Positions 1 to 7,932 of a stretch of 64,000 bases of DNA are shown one piece after another. Below the pieces are notes generated by a model. The model saw only the letters and a program-made list of their open reading frames with translations. It ran no database searches and had not been told where the DNA came from. This stretch comes from Sphingomonas sp. Y57 (lineage in GTDB: Bacteria; Pseudomonadota; Alphaproteobacteria; Sphingomonadales; Sphingomonadaceae), in assembly GCF_001015195.1 (NCBI RefSeq), contig NZ_LDES01000002.1, positions 149,178 through 213,177 of the forward strand, written 5' to 3'. How positions within the stretch are numbered: the first letter of the stretch is position 1; every line of letters starts with the position of its first letter. A program made the position numbers and the translations under genes.

Positions 1-159
1 CGCGACAAGGGAGTGCTGCATCTGCGCGAAGTCCATTCCGGCGCGATCGGCCGGTGGCGGCAGAGCGGCCGGGCGCTTGGCCATCAGCTCCGGGGAGGCG
101 AGCATGGCAAGGCCGGGCATCGCAGCGACTCCGGCGAGGAAACGGCGACGATCGTTCAT
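1..159 (-). CDS. Tat-exported protein, N-terminal part only (cut by window edge)
   Basis: Reading from the ATG at 159 leftwards gives a protein beginning MNDRRRFLAGVAAMPGLAML and continuing to the window edge. The RRRFLAG stretch followed by a hydrophobic segment and an Ala-rich end is a twin-arginine (Tat) signal peptide, so the product is folded before export and probably carries a cofactor. A GGGA element sits just upstream. It lies downstream of a DUF411 protein and a His/Met-rich lipoprotein on the same strand, so a multicopper oxidase or another copper-handling periplasmic protein is likely. Only about 53 residues are visible, and the family cannot be read from them. Confidence 0.7.
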   Translation of the reverse strand, partial: MNDRRRFLAGVAAMPGLAMLASPELMAKRPAALPPPADRAGMDFAQMQHSLVA

Positions 160-295
160 GGCATTCCCTTATCCTTTTGCCGTCGGCCCGTCGTTCGATC
201 AGCGATCGAACAGGGTTTGGACGGCGTATCTGGCGCTGGTTCTGCGAGGCCCGCCCTCATCGCTATCGGCCAGCCTGCCCTAGGTGGCATAATTA

Positions 296-311
296 TATTG
301 TCTATACAATA
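296..311. promoter_or_regulatory. Predicted GntR/HutC operator 1
   Basis: TATTGTCTATACAATA is a near-perfect dyad (TATTGT / ACAATA around CTAT) in the 187-base gap upstream of the Tat-signal gene. Its core TGTCTATACA recurs at 1291-1300 and, in related form, at 5157-5166 and 5372-5381. The gap holds nothing else recognisable. The linkage to the GntR-family gene at 1504 is inferred. Confidence 0.6.
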
Positions 312-346
312 ATGAATCATGCTCGCCTGACGCGCACGCTAGATCC

Positions 347-847
347 TCAGCCGTGCCGCGAAAAGACCGCATAGGGGCCGGCGGCGGTGAAGCTCACGAC
401 GTCATAGCGGTCACGGCGCTGGTCCGGCGTCTCCATCCCAGGCGATCCTGCCGGCATGCCTGGCACCGCGATCCCGACGATGCCGTCAGGCCGCTCGCGA
501 AGCAGGCTCAGGACATCCTCCGCCGGGACGTGCCCTTCGATCACATATCCCGCCACCTCGGTCGTGTGGCAGGAGGCGAGGATCGACGGGACGCCAAGCC
601 GCGCCTTCAGCGCCGCCATATCGCTTTCCGCGACGACCCTGGGGACGAAGCGGCCCGTCGCTTCCATACGGTCGGCCCAGGCTGTGCAGCAGCCGCAGTT
701 CGGATCCTTATGGACGACCATCGCAACGGGCTCTGCCGCCGCCGGCGTGCAGCCACCGGCGAGACCGGCGACCACGACGATCGAGCTGGCGGATGCGAGG
801 CCCGCCAGCACCTGTCGGCGCGACCGCCCTTTCCCTGGTTCGCTCAT
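347..847 (-). CDS. DUF411 family metal-binding protein, lipoprotein-like export signal
   Basis: A 166-residue protein. The N-terminus has SRRQVLAGLAS followed by a hydrophobic stretch and a lipobox-like LAGGC near residue 33, so it is exported and probably lipidated. The core has the DUF411 signature HKDPNCGCCTAW (a CxCC metal site at about residues 50-54), followed by a thioredoxin-like domain with ASCHTTEV. DUF411 proteins are found in copper and heavy-metal resistance clusters and are thought to bind Cu+. The gene starts 11 bases after the upstream lipoprotein gene ends, so the two are probably cotranscribed. Confidence 0.8.
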   Translation of the reverse strand: MSEPGKGRSRRQVLAGLASASSIVVVAGLAGGCTPAAAEPVAMVVHKDPNCGCCTAWADRMEATGRFVPRVVAESDMAALKARLGVPSILASCHTTEVAGYVIEGHVPAEDVLSLLRERPDGIVGIAVPGMPAGSPGMETPDQRRDRYDVVSFTAAGPYAVFSRHG

Positions 848-858
848 GGTCGGCGATA

Positions 859-1242
859 TTATTGCGGCGCGGACGACGGCGTGCAGTGGCCCATTTCGGC
901 ATGTTCCGGCGGGCAGTTCGGATCGGTGGCCGGCTTCACAGCCGCCGGCGGTGCCGCTTTCTTCTCTGCGCCTTTCGGCGAGGCCGCCGCGGCCGGGGCG
1001 GCTCGGTGATCGTCGGTCGGCTCCGCGGTTGCTGCGGGTGCTGGCTGCGCCGGCGTGGCGGCGTTGACCGGAGCGGCAGCGCCATGGCTGTCGTGGCCCA
1101 TGTGCGATTGGTCCACCTTCGCCACCTGAGTGTTTTCCTCGGCCGCTGCAGTACCCGCCGCTGCATGGGTGCTATCGCCGCAAGCGGTCGTCATCAGCGC
1201 CATGATAATCACGGCCATCAGCACAGGCTTCTGTCCCAACAT
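859..1242 (-). CDS. Small lipoprotein with His/Met motifs, copper-cluster type
   Basis: About 127 residues from the ATG at 1242, chosen because GAGGGGA lies just upstream; an in-frame TTG at 1260 is less likely. The N-terminus MLGQKPVLMAVIIMALMTTACG is a lipoprotein signal with the lipobox cysteine at the end of TTAC. The middle is a low-complexity Ala/Pro linker. Copper-binding-like clusters HMGHDSHG and PEHAEMGHC flank it. No enzyme domain is visible. First gene of the minus-strand block leading into DUF411 and the Tat-exported protein. A role in periplasmic copper binding is inferred from composition and context. Confidence 0.65.
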   Translation of the reverse strand: MLGQKPVLMAVIIMALMTTACGDSTHAAAGTAAAEENTQVAKVDQSHMGHDSHGAAAPVNAATPAQPAPAATAEPTDDHRAAPAAAASPKGAEKKAAPPAAVKPATDPNCPPEHAEMGHCTPSSAPQ

Positions 1243-1290
1243 TCCATCCCCTCGATCCAAGTGGCGGCTCCAAGCCGTGGATGTGAATCA

Positions 1291-1300
1291 TGTCTATACA
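1291..1300. promoter_or_regulatory. Predicted GntR/HutC operator 2
   Basis: TGTCTATACA lies 49 bases upstream of the lipoprotein start (minus strand) and 204 bases before the GntR start (plus strand). It shares TGTCTATACAATA exactly with the site at 299-311. It could control the copper-type block and autoregulate the repressor gene. Confidence 0.6.
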
Positions 1301-1503
1301 ATATCCGGAAGGGCTTCAATGGCTGTCGGCGGCCGCCATTGCGCTGCTCTTCCTGATGGACCGTGTCGTTCGCCAGGAAGGCGCCGCGCTGATTGTTCCT
1401 GGGTCGATCTTTGCGCTAAGAGGCTCGCGTCGTTCCGGCAAGCTCGGTCTGCTCCGGTGGCATTCGCATCGCCCTCGGCACGGCTGATTGTGGAGAATCT
1501 CGA

Positions 1504-2223
1504 ATGGCACTTGCGGCGACATCGGCGGCCCCCCTGTACCGGCAGGTCAAAGAGCATGTGCTGAAGCATGTGGCGTCCGGCGAATGGCCGATGTCTAGCC
1601 GCGTGCCGTCGGAAAATGAGCTGGTGCGCGAACTCGGCGTGTCCCGCATGACCGTCAACCGCGCGCTGACGGATCTGGCCGGCGAAGGTGTGCTTGTACG
1701 GATCGCCGGGGTGGGAACCTTCGTAGCCGGGCGCTCGGCCCACACCCACCCCCTGCAGATCCGCAACATCGCCGATGAGGTGCGCGGCCGCGGGCATGAA
1801 TATCATGCGCGCGTCATCAGAAGCGAGGTCGTGACGGCCACTGTCGAACTGGCTCGCGATTTCGAATTGCCGCGGCGTTCTAAGCTGTTTCATACCATCA
1901 TCGTGCATCATGAGAATGGCGCGCCGGTCCAGCTCGAGGACCGCTTCGTCAATCCATCGGTCGCACCCGACTATCTGGTGACCGATTTCACCCGCACGAC
2001 GCCGCATGAATATCTGATCCAGGTCGCGCCGCTACAGCGCGCCGAGCATATCCTGCGCGCCGTCATGCCGGACGAGGAAAGCCGCGCGCTGTTGCAGATG
2101 CCCGCGAACGAGCCCTGCCTGCTGCTGCTGCGTCGCACGTGGACGAACGAGGCCGTCGCGTCGGCGGCGCGGCTCCATTACCCAGGATCGCGGCACGAAT
2201 TCGAAGGTCGCTTTGCGCCTTGA
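1504..2223 (+). CDS. GntR family regulator, HutC subfamily (UTRA domain)
   Basis: A 239-residue protein with an N-terminal GntR winged helix (about residues 8-78; PLYRQVKEHVL, then SRVPSENELVRELGVSRMTV) and a C-terminal UTRA effector domain (about 95-235; LEDRFVNPSVAPDYL, HILRAVMPDEE). The subfamily includes the histidine-utilisation repressor HutC, which senses urocanate. No histidine-degradation genes are visible here, so the ligand is probably different. GGAGA precedes the ATG. Four HutC-like dyads lie in the intergenic regions around it, suggesting it represses the copper-type block, the NSS/oxidase pair, the TonB receptor set and itself. Confidence 0.88.
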   Translation: MALAATSAAPLYRQVKEHVLKHVASGEWPMSSRVPSENELVRELGVSRMTVNRALTDLAGEGVLVRIAGVGTFVAGRSAHTHPLQIRNIADEVRGRGHEYHARVIRSEVVTATVELARDFELPRRSKLFHTIIVHHENGAPVQLEDRFVNPSVAPDYLVTDFTRTTPHEYLIQVAPLQRAEHILRAVMPDEESRALLQMPANEPCLLLLRRTWTNEAVASAARLHYPGSRHEFEGRFAP

Positions 2224-2235
2224 CGAAAGCTTGAA

Positions 2236-2258
2236 CGCGCTCCGCCCGCGGGAGCTTT
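2236..2258. terminator. Weak hairpin between converging genes
   Basis: GCTCC (2239-2243) pairs with GGAGC (2251-2255) around a 7-base loop, followed by TTT. It lies between the converging GntR and NSS transporter genes. The stem is short, so this is tentative. Confidence 0.3.
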
Positions 2259-2283
2259 CCCGGCCGGGCCGTTCGTGCACGGA

Positions 2284-3648
2284 TCAGGTCAGGCCCATGA
2301 TCAGGATGACAATCAGCGGGATGGGCGCGAAATAGCGCAATGTCAGCCGCCAGTAGTTGAACAGGGTCGCGCTGCGCGGCGCGATATCGCTCCGCACCGC
2401 CGCCGCGGGCATGATCCACCCGATGAAAATGCAGATAAGGATGTTCGCCACCGGAATCATGACATTCCCCGTCGCGAAATCGAGCAGGCCGTAGGGCGTC
2501 ATGTCGCTGTACTTGCCCAGCCCCGCTGGCGGCTTCACGTCCGACCATATGTTGAACGAAAAGACCGTCCCGAGGCCCAGAAGCCAGGCCACGAAGCCGA
2601 CCAGCGGCGCGCCGATCTTGCGACGGATCCCGAAGCGTTCCTCACTCCAGGCGACGATGGGCTCGATCCCGGCGATTGCCGAGGTGAGCGCGGCAAAACA
2701 GGCGAGGATGAAAAAGAGCGTTCCGAATACAAGGCCGCCCGTGACCTGGCCGAAGACCAGCGGCAGGGTGACGAACAGCAGCCCAGGCCCTTCCGCGGGG
2801 TTGAGATCGTGCGCGAAAACCAGCGGGAAGATGGCGAGGCCCACCATCAGCGCCACCACGGGGACCGAGGCCGCGATCTTGATCGCCGATGAGGTCACCG
2901 ACATGTCCCGCGTCAAATAGGAGCCGTAGGTCATCATGATCGCCATGCCGGTGCCGATCGAAAAGAAGGAGAGGCTGACCGCGCTCAATACGATGTCGGC
3001 GCTAAGCGCGCTGAAATCGGGCACGAAGAGGAAGCGCAGCGCCGCGACGAACTCGCCCGCGTAAGCCGCATAGCCGACCATCAGGATCAACATCAGGAAA
3101 AGCGCGGGCATCATGATCTGCGAAGCGCGCTCGATCCCGCGCTGCACCCCGCCCATAAGGATCAGGATCGTCAGGGTCATGAACAGGCCGTGCCAGAAGG
3201 CGACGACGACGGGATCAGCCAGCAGTGCGCGGTAGATCCCTGCAATCTCCCCTGCCGTCGCGCCGGCGAAGCTGCCGCTGGCGGCTTCGAACACATATGC
3301 GATGATCCAGCCGCCGATTACGCTGTAATAGGTTCCGATCAGATAGATGGTGATCACGGTGATGATGCCGAGCCACGCCCAATGGCGGCTTGCGCCCACC
3401 TCACTCGCAACGCGGGTCATGACGCGTGGGGGGCTGGCCTGTCCGCGGCGGCCCAACATCAGTTCCGCGATGAGGATTGGGACAGTGATCGTCGCGGCCG
3501 CCAGTAGATAGATGAGCACGAAGGCGCCGCCGCCGCCCGTGCCCACCATATAGGGAAACTTCCAGACGCTCCCCAATCCGATCGCCGCGCCCATCGCCGC
3601 CAGCAGAAAGCCGAATGTGGACGACCAGTGCTGGTGGCGTTGCATCAT
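2284..3648 (-). CDS. Sodium-dependent NSS/SNF family transporter
   Basis: 454 residues with about 11-12 hydrophobic segments. The first segment carries the neurotransmitter:sodium symporter signature (AAMGAAIGLGSVWKFPYMVG), with the unwound Gly-rich TM1 that binds Na+ and substrate. Family members import amino acids or related amines with Na+. It follows the FAD oxidase gene by 12 bases on the same strand, so the pair probably imports and then oxidises an amine or amino-acid substrate. Substrate unknown. Length is normal for bacterial NSS proteins. Confidence 0.9.
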   Translation of the reverse strand: MMQRHQHWSSTFGFLLAAMGAAIGLGSVWKFPYMVGTGGGGAFVLIYLLAAATITVPILIAELMLGRRGQASPPRVMTRVASEVGASRHWAWLGIITVITIYLIGTYYSVIGGWIIAYVFEAASGSFAGATAGEIAGIYRALLADPVVVAFWHGLFMTLTILILMGGVQRGIERASQIMMPALFLMLILMVGYAAYAGEFVAALRFLFVPDFSALSADIVLSAVSLSFFSIGTGMAIMMTYGSYLTRDMSVTSSAIKIAASVPVVALMVGLAIFPLVFAHDLNPAEGPGLLFVTLPLVFGQVTGGLVFGTLFFILACFAALTSAIAGIEPIVAWSEERFGIRRKIGAPLVGFVAWLLGLGTVFSFNIWSDVKPPAGLGKYSDMTPYGLLDFATGNVMIPVANILICIFIGWIMPAAAVRSDIAPRSATLFNYWRLTLRYFAPIPLIVILIMGLT

Positions 3649-3660
3649 TGGGACTCCGGA

Positions 3661-4968
3661 TCAGCCCAGGACCGAGAAGCTGCTGTCAGCGTGGATCGGG
3701 CGGTTGCGTGAGAAGAAGCCGAGGCTGATGTCGCGATCGACATGCTTCAGATGGAATTGCAGCGGTTCGCGATCATGATCGCCGCCATTGCCGCAATAGG
3801 CGATTAGCTCAGCCATCATCTGTCCGACCACGGGCGCATTTTTGAACTGGTTGCCGCTGGTGCCGATCGCCATGAAATAGCCGTCGAGGTCCGAGCGATC
3901 GTAGATCGGAATCCAGTCGTCGCTGACATCATAGAGCGCGACGATCCCCTCGGCTTTGTTGGGGATGCCCAGCGTCGGGAAACGCTGCGCCGCCCGCCAG
4001 ACCAGGTTCGTCCACTGGTCGGTGAACGACGGATCGAACCCGTCGGGATCGACCCATTCCAGCGGATCGCAGGCAGGCTCCAGGGTGCCGACGAACATGT
4101 GGTTGCCGATCTCGGGCCGCATATAGACGCCCGTGTCGCCATCGGTCATGACGTGCCCCTTGCCGCTGAAATCGAGCCCGGCGGGGGCGGGAACATGGGC
4201 GACTTCCTGTCGCAGCGGGCGTGTCCGGATCGCCATCGCCTCGCGCACGCCTGCCATTTCATTGACCACGCCCGAATGCGGACCGGCAATGTTGACGACC
4301 ACTGGCGCATCTATGCGCTCCGTACCGTTCAGGGTGACGCCGAGGATCCTTCCGCCCAGCTGCCGTATTTCGGAGACTTCGACATTGAAGCGAAACGTGG
4401 CGCCGTGCGCCATCGCCGCCTGCTGAAGGTTGCGGCTGGCAAGCTGCGGATCGTTGATATAGCCGCCGGTCGGGCAGACGATGGCGCCTTCGAGCGTGGC
4501 GCCGTTGGGAACACCGAACTCGGGATCGTCGATGCGCTTGGGCGGAGTGAAGGAATCGAGCGCGATGCCGGGCATCAGGCTCGACACCTCGGCCGCACCG
4601 AGAATGTGAAAGGGAACGCCGACAGCGTCGAGAATTCGCCGGGTCGAGGCGAGCCGGTCACTGTCGCGGCCCATCAGGATGAGGCACCCGCACTGATTGT
4701 AGCGGGCCAGTTCCCCGTCATCCTCGAGACCGAGAAAATTGGCCCAGTCCTTCCAGTGGAAATGTCCCTCATAGGCGAGGGAAGTCCCTTCAACGGTCGA
4801 GTAATAGGGGCGGATGATCGCGGCGGAGCCGGACGTGGAGCCGTAGCCGGCCGCGGGCAGCCTATCCACATTGAGCGTGCGATAGCCCTTCCGCGACAGC
4901 GCGAGCGCGGTCGAGCAGCCGATAACGCCAGCACCGATGATGACTATGTCATAGAGGCGGTCGGTCAT
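3661..4968 (-). CDS. FAD-dependent oxidoreductase, DAO (amine/D-amino-acid oxidase) family
   Basis: 435 residues. An N-terminal Rossmann motif IIGAGVIGCSTAL (about residues 10-22) binds FAD. The GSTSGSAAIIRPYYS segment and the C-terminal DGYFMAIGTSGNQFKNAPVVG are typical of sarcosine/dimethylglycine-oxidase-like DAO enzymes. It would oxidise a secondary or N-methylated amine or an amino acid. AGGAAAA precedes the ATG. First gene of a two-gene operon with the NSS transporter; a predicted GntR operator lies about 190 bases upstream. The exact substrate cannot be read. Confidence 0.87.
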   Translation of the reverse strand: MTDRLYDIVIIGAGVIGCSTALALSRKGYRTLNVDRLPAAGYGSTSGSAAIIRPYYSTVEGTSLAYEGHFHWKDWANFLGLEDDGELARYNQCGCLILMGRDSDRLASTRRILDAVGVPFHILGAAEVSSLMPGIALDSFTPPKRIDDPEFGVPNGATLEGAIVCPTGGYINDPQLASRNLQQAAMAHGATFRFNVEVSEIRQLGGRILGVTLNGTERIDAPVVVNIAGPHSGVVNEMAGVREAMAIRTRPLRQEVAHVPAPAGLDFSGKGHVMTDGDTGVYMRPEIGNHMFVGTLEPACDPLEWVDPDGFDPSFTDQWTNLVWRAAQRFPTLGIPNKAEGIVALYDVSDDWIPIYDRSDLDGYFMAIGTSGNQFKNAPVVGQMMAELIAYCGNGGDHDREPLQFHLKHVDRDISLGFFSRNRPIHADSSFSVLG

Positions 4969-5155
4969 GTCATTTTCCTAGCAGTAGGGGTCGCCCGGAT
5001 GCCTAGCTTCCGCGACTCGCCGAAATCCGTGCGCCGGTGGTTTGCCGTCCCGAACGATTCGGACGCGGTTTGACAGCGGCAAGCTCTGATCACCCCAACC
5101 TCTCCGCCCGCAGGTTCCGCAAATGGCAGCCGACTTTACGACGGTCTGTATGTGC

Positions 5156-5167
5156 CTGTATAGACAG
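5156..5167. promoter_or_regulatory. Predicted GntR/HutC operator 3
   Basis: CTGTATAGACAG is a dyad whose core TGTATAGACA is the exact reverse complement of TGTCTATACA found at 299 and 1291. It lies upstream of the FAD oxidase/NSS operon. Confidence 0.6.
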
Positions 5168-5370
5168 CATAGGCGGAGAGACCTCCCTGGCAAGCCTAAA
5201 AAACAAAACACGTTAAGGTTTGTGCGCCCTTTGCGCCTTCGCGTCCTTGACGGAGCTGCCGAGCGGGCGTCTTCCGCTCGCAGAATTTATCCTGTGCGGG
5301 GGCGGACTTCGACGCAAGGAACTTCCGGAAGATGGGGCCTGTCGAAAATTCTATTGCCTACCTCTCCAAC

Positions 5371-5382
5371 ATGTATATACAT
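5371..5382. promoter_or_regulatory. Predicted GntR/HutC operator 4
   Basis: ATGTATATACAT is a perfect 12-base palindrome with core TGTATATACA, 94 bases before the TonB-receptor start. It fits the same TGTNTANACA pattern as the other three sites. Confidence 0.6.
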
Positions 5383-5475
5383 AATGGGAAAACAAGATGA
5401 AGCGAGTGCCCTTCTCATCAGTGCCTACCGCAGGGTGTAACGACAGCTAACCAGGGAAGAAGAGGGTTCAGGTCG

Positions 5476-7761
5476 ATGAAAATATACGCGAAATCTGGGA
5501 AGATCCGTTTCGGTGCGAGCGTAGCCTTCGGCGCGCTGCTCGCGTCTACGGCGGTCGAGGCGCAGGTTGCCGAATCGTCGGCAGCAGGCGAAAATAACGA
5601 AATCGTCGTTACCGCCCTGCGCCGCGAGTCGACGGTGCAGACCACGCCGATGGCGATCACTGCGCTCACCGGCGACACGTTGGCCAATGCCGGCGTGGCG
5701 GACGTTCTCGATTACGCCAAGCTGGCTCCGGGCCTGCGCGTCATCGACCTCGGACCGGGTCAGCGGCGGATCAGCCTTCGCGGTGTTCAGGCCGCCGGTG
5801 AGCCGACGGTCGGCACCTATTTCGACGACACCGCGTTGACCGGTTCGGTGGGCACGGCAAGCGATGCCGGCGGCCGCACCGGCGATTTCACGATCTTCGA
5901 CATCGAGCGCATCGAAGTGCTGCGCGGGCCCCAGGGTACGCTCTATGGCGCCGGTGCGATGGGTGGTGCGATCCGCGTCATCACAAACAAGCCGGTCCAG
6001 AAGTTCGAAGGGCTGGTCGACGCGCAAATAACCGACATGACTGGCGGCGGTCGCGGCTATGCGGTCCACGGCATGGTCAACGTCCCGCTCGTCGAAGACC
6101 TCCTCGCCGCGCGCGCGGTGCTCTATCGCCGGCACAGCGACGGCTATGTCGATAACGTCTTCCTGGGCCGGAAGAACGTGAATGACTACACCATCGAAGG
6201 CGGCAGGCTCGCGCTTCGCTACACGCCAACCGAGAACTTCACCATTGACGCGACGGCGATGTATGAGGACGTCAACGCGATCTCCTCTGCCTGGCAAGCC
6301 GATCGCCGGGCGTACGAAGATACCCAGGAAGTGCTGGCGCCGAACAACGGCAATTCGCAGCTCTACAGCCTGACGCTCAATTGGGATTTCGGCGGCGCGG
6401 CGCTCACCTCGGTCACCTCCTACCAGAAGCGGAAGAGCGAGGACGGTTTCGACGACACCGGCTTTACCCGCACCAACCGCACCCCGGCCCGTTGTGCCAC
6501 CGTGGTCAACGGCAGCGCAGGATCTCCCTGCTCGCCGGCTCAGCTGACCGACTTCTATGCCTATGTCGACAGCCTGTTCCCGATGGCGGCGCTCGCGGTT
6601 GCCCGCGTGAAGGACGTGGCGCAGGAAATCCGCATTTCATCGACCGGCGAAGGCCCTTTCCAGTGGACGATCGGCGGCTTCTATCAAAAGCGCGACAATA
6701 TCGGCCGCTATGAGGACGTTCTTGCCGATGCGGCGACTGGCGAAGTGATCCGTCCGACCACGCCGCCCGCCTACCGCCGGCGCGTCGAGGACGAGCTCAA
6801 GCAAAAGGCTGCGTTCGGCGAGGCTACCTATACCGTCACGCCGCAGCTCAAGCTGACTGCCGGCATCCGCTACTTCGACTATGACAAGCGGGTCGGCGGC
6901 TTCGTCGACATCCCCCTGCCACTGATCGGCGCTGGCGCGCTGCCGCCGAAGTTCGTCAACGCGTCGGAAAGCGGCACGCTCCTGAAATTCAACGCGTCGT
7001 GGGAAGCCACGTCCGATATCTTCGTCTACGCCACGGCGGCGCAGGGTTACCGGCCCGGCGGTGGCAACTCGGTGATCGGCCTGCCCGATGCGTTGACCGG
7101 CTACGACGCGGACCGGCTATGGAATTATGAAGTGGGCGCCAAGCTTCAGCTGCTCGATCGGAAGCTGACGCTCAACCTTGCGGCTTACCAAATCGATTGG
7201 GATGACATGATCGTCCGTGGCCGTACGCGGGACAATACCTACAGCTTCCTGTCCAACGCCGGCGCGGCCCGCATTCGCGGTTTCGAAGCGGAGGCCTTCC
7301 TGCGTCCGACCCGCGGTCTGCAGCTCTCGTTGGCCATGAATTACAATGACGCGAAGCTGTCGGAAGACCAGGTGAACGCCAACATCGCCGCGGCTGGCCG
7401 GAAGGGTGACCGCATCCCGTTCATCCCCCGCTGGAGCGGTTCGCTTGGCGTGGAATATGCAGCGCCCGTTGCTGACGGTGTCGATCTGTTCGCCCGCGCC
7501 GACGCCAATTATGTCAGCGCGTCCTACTCGGAATTCCGCCCCACTAACGCGTTCCGACGCCGGGTGGGCGACTATACGCTTGTCAACGCCCGCATCGGCT
7601 TTGAGCTGGAGGACAGCAAGATGGGCATCTATCTGTTCGCGAACAACCTCTTCAACAAGGTCGCGATCAACCGGAACACGCTGTTCTCCTGGCCGGGCGC
7701 CAACCTGGCCAACTCGGCGCCGCCGCGGACCATCGGTCTGAACGTCCGCAAGGGCTTCTAA
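5476..7761 (+). CDS. TonB-dependent receptor
   Basis: 761 residues. A signal peptide (about residues 1-29, ending VEA), a TonB box-like EIVVTALRR near residue 41, a plug domain with RIEVLRGPQGTLYGAGAMGG, then an outer-membrane beta-barrel ending in Phe. It would move a substrate across the outer membrane using TonB energy. It leads a plus-strand set with a PepSY membrane protein and a phytanoyl-CoA-dioxygenase-like protein. A predicted GntR operator lies upstream, so the cargo probably relates to the same metal/amine signal. Cargo unknown. Confidence 0.93.
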   Translation: MKIYAKSGKIRFGASVAFGALLASTAVEAQVAESSAAGENNEIVVTALRRESTVQTTPMAITALTGDTLANAGVADVLDYAKLAPGLRVIDLGPGQRRISLRGVQAAGEPTVGTYFDDTALTGSVGTASDAGGRTGDFTIFDIERIEVLRGPQGTLYGAGAMGGAIRVITNKPVQKFEGLVDAQITDMTGGGRGYAVHGMVNVPLVEDLLAARAVLYRRHSDGYVDNVFLGRKNVNDYTIEGGRLALRYTPTENFTIDATAMYEDVNAISSAWQADRRAYEDTQEVLAPNNGNSQLYSLTLNWDFGGAALTSVTSYQKRKSEDGFDDTGFTRTNRTPARCATVVNGSAGSPCSPAQLTDFYAYVDSLFPMAALAVARVKDVAQEIRISSTGEGPFQWTIGGFYQKRDNIGRYEDVLADAATGEVIRPTTPPAYRRRVEDELKQKAAFGEATYTVTPQLKLTAGIRYFDYDKRVGGFVDIPLPLIGAGALPPKFVNASESGTLLKFNASWEATSDIFVYATAAQGYRPGGGNSVIGLPDALTGYDADRLWNYEVGAKLQLLDRKLTLNLAAYQIDWDDMIVRGRTRDNTYSFLSNAGAARIRGFEAEAFLRPTRGLQLSLAMNYNDAKLSEDQVNANIAAAGRKGDRIPFIPRWSGSLGVEYAAPVADGVDLFARADANYVSASYSEFRPTNAFRRRVGDYTLVNARIGFELEDSKMGIYLFANNLFNKVAINRNTLFSWPGANLANSAPPRTIGLNVRKGF

Positions 7762-7770
7762 CCGTAAAAT

Positions 7771-7815
7771 GCTGGAGCGGCCGCCGAACTGGTCCTACGG
7801 ATCGGCCGCTCCAGC
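7771..7815 (+). terminator. Strong hairpin after the TonB receptor gene
   Basis: GCTGGAGCGGCCG (7771-7783) pairs perfectly with CGGCCGCTCCAGC (7803-7815) around a 19-base loop, followed by TTCTTG. It begins 9 bases after the receptor stop. It may reduce read-through into the PepSY gene. Confidence 0.7.
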
Positions 7816-7932
7816 TTCTTGTCGACGAGCTTTGCCAATCGATTTCCCCTCCCGCGTCGAAGGGCACGAGATAGAAAGCCTCGTCGGCATTAGCAGGAGC
7901 GCGGTAATCATGATCGATGGTCCACCGGCAAC

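Larger units (their letters stand above)
4969..5475. other. 507-base divergent control region
   Basis: No gene is supported between the divergent oxidase and TonB-receptor genes. The region holds two palindromes of the GntR/HutC type, one nearer each gene. The small open frames here overlap these palindromes and have no ribosome site or recognisable protein. Confidence 0.7.

Noticed and set aside
1504..2223. The idea that the GntR gene is hutC proper
   Set aside because: No hutU, hutH, hutI or hutG genes are present; only the subfamily is supported.
5123..5440. A 105-codon open frame between the FAD oxidase and the TonB receptor
   Set aside because: It covers both predicted operators, has no ribosome site and no protein features.
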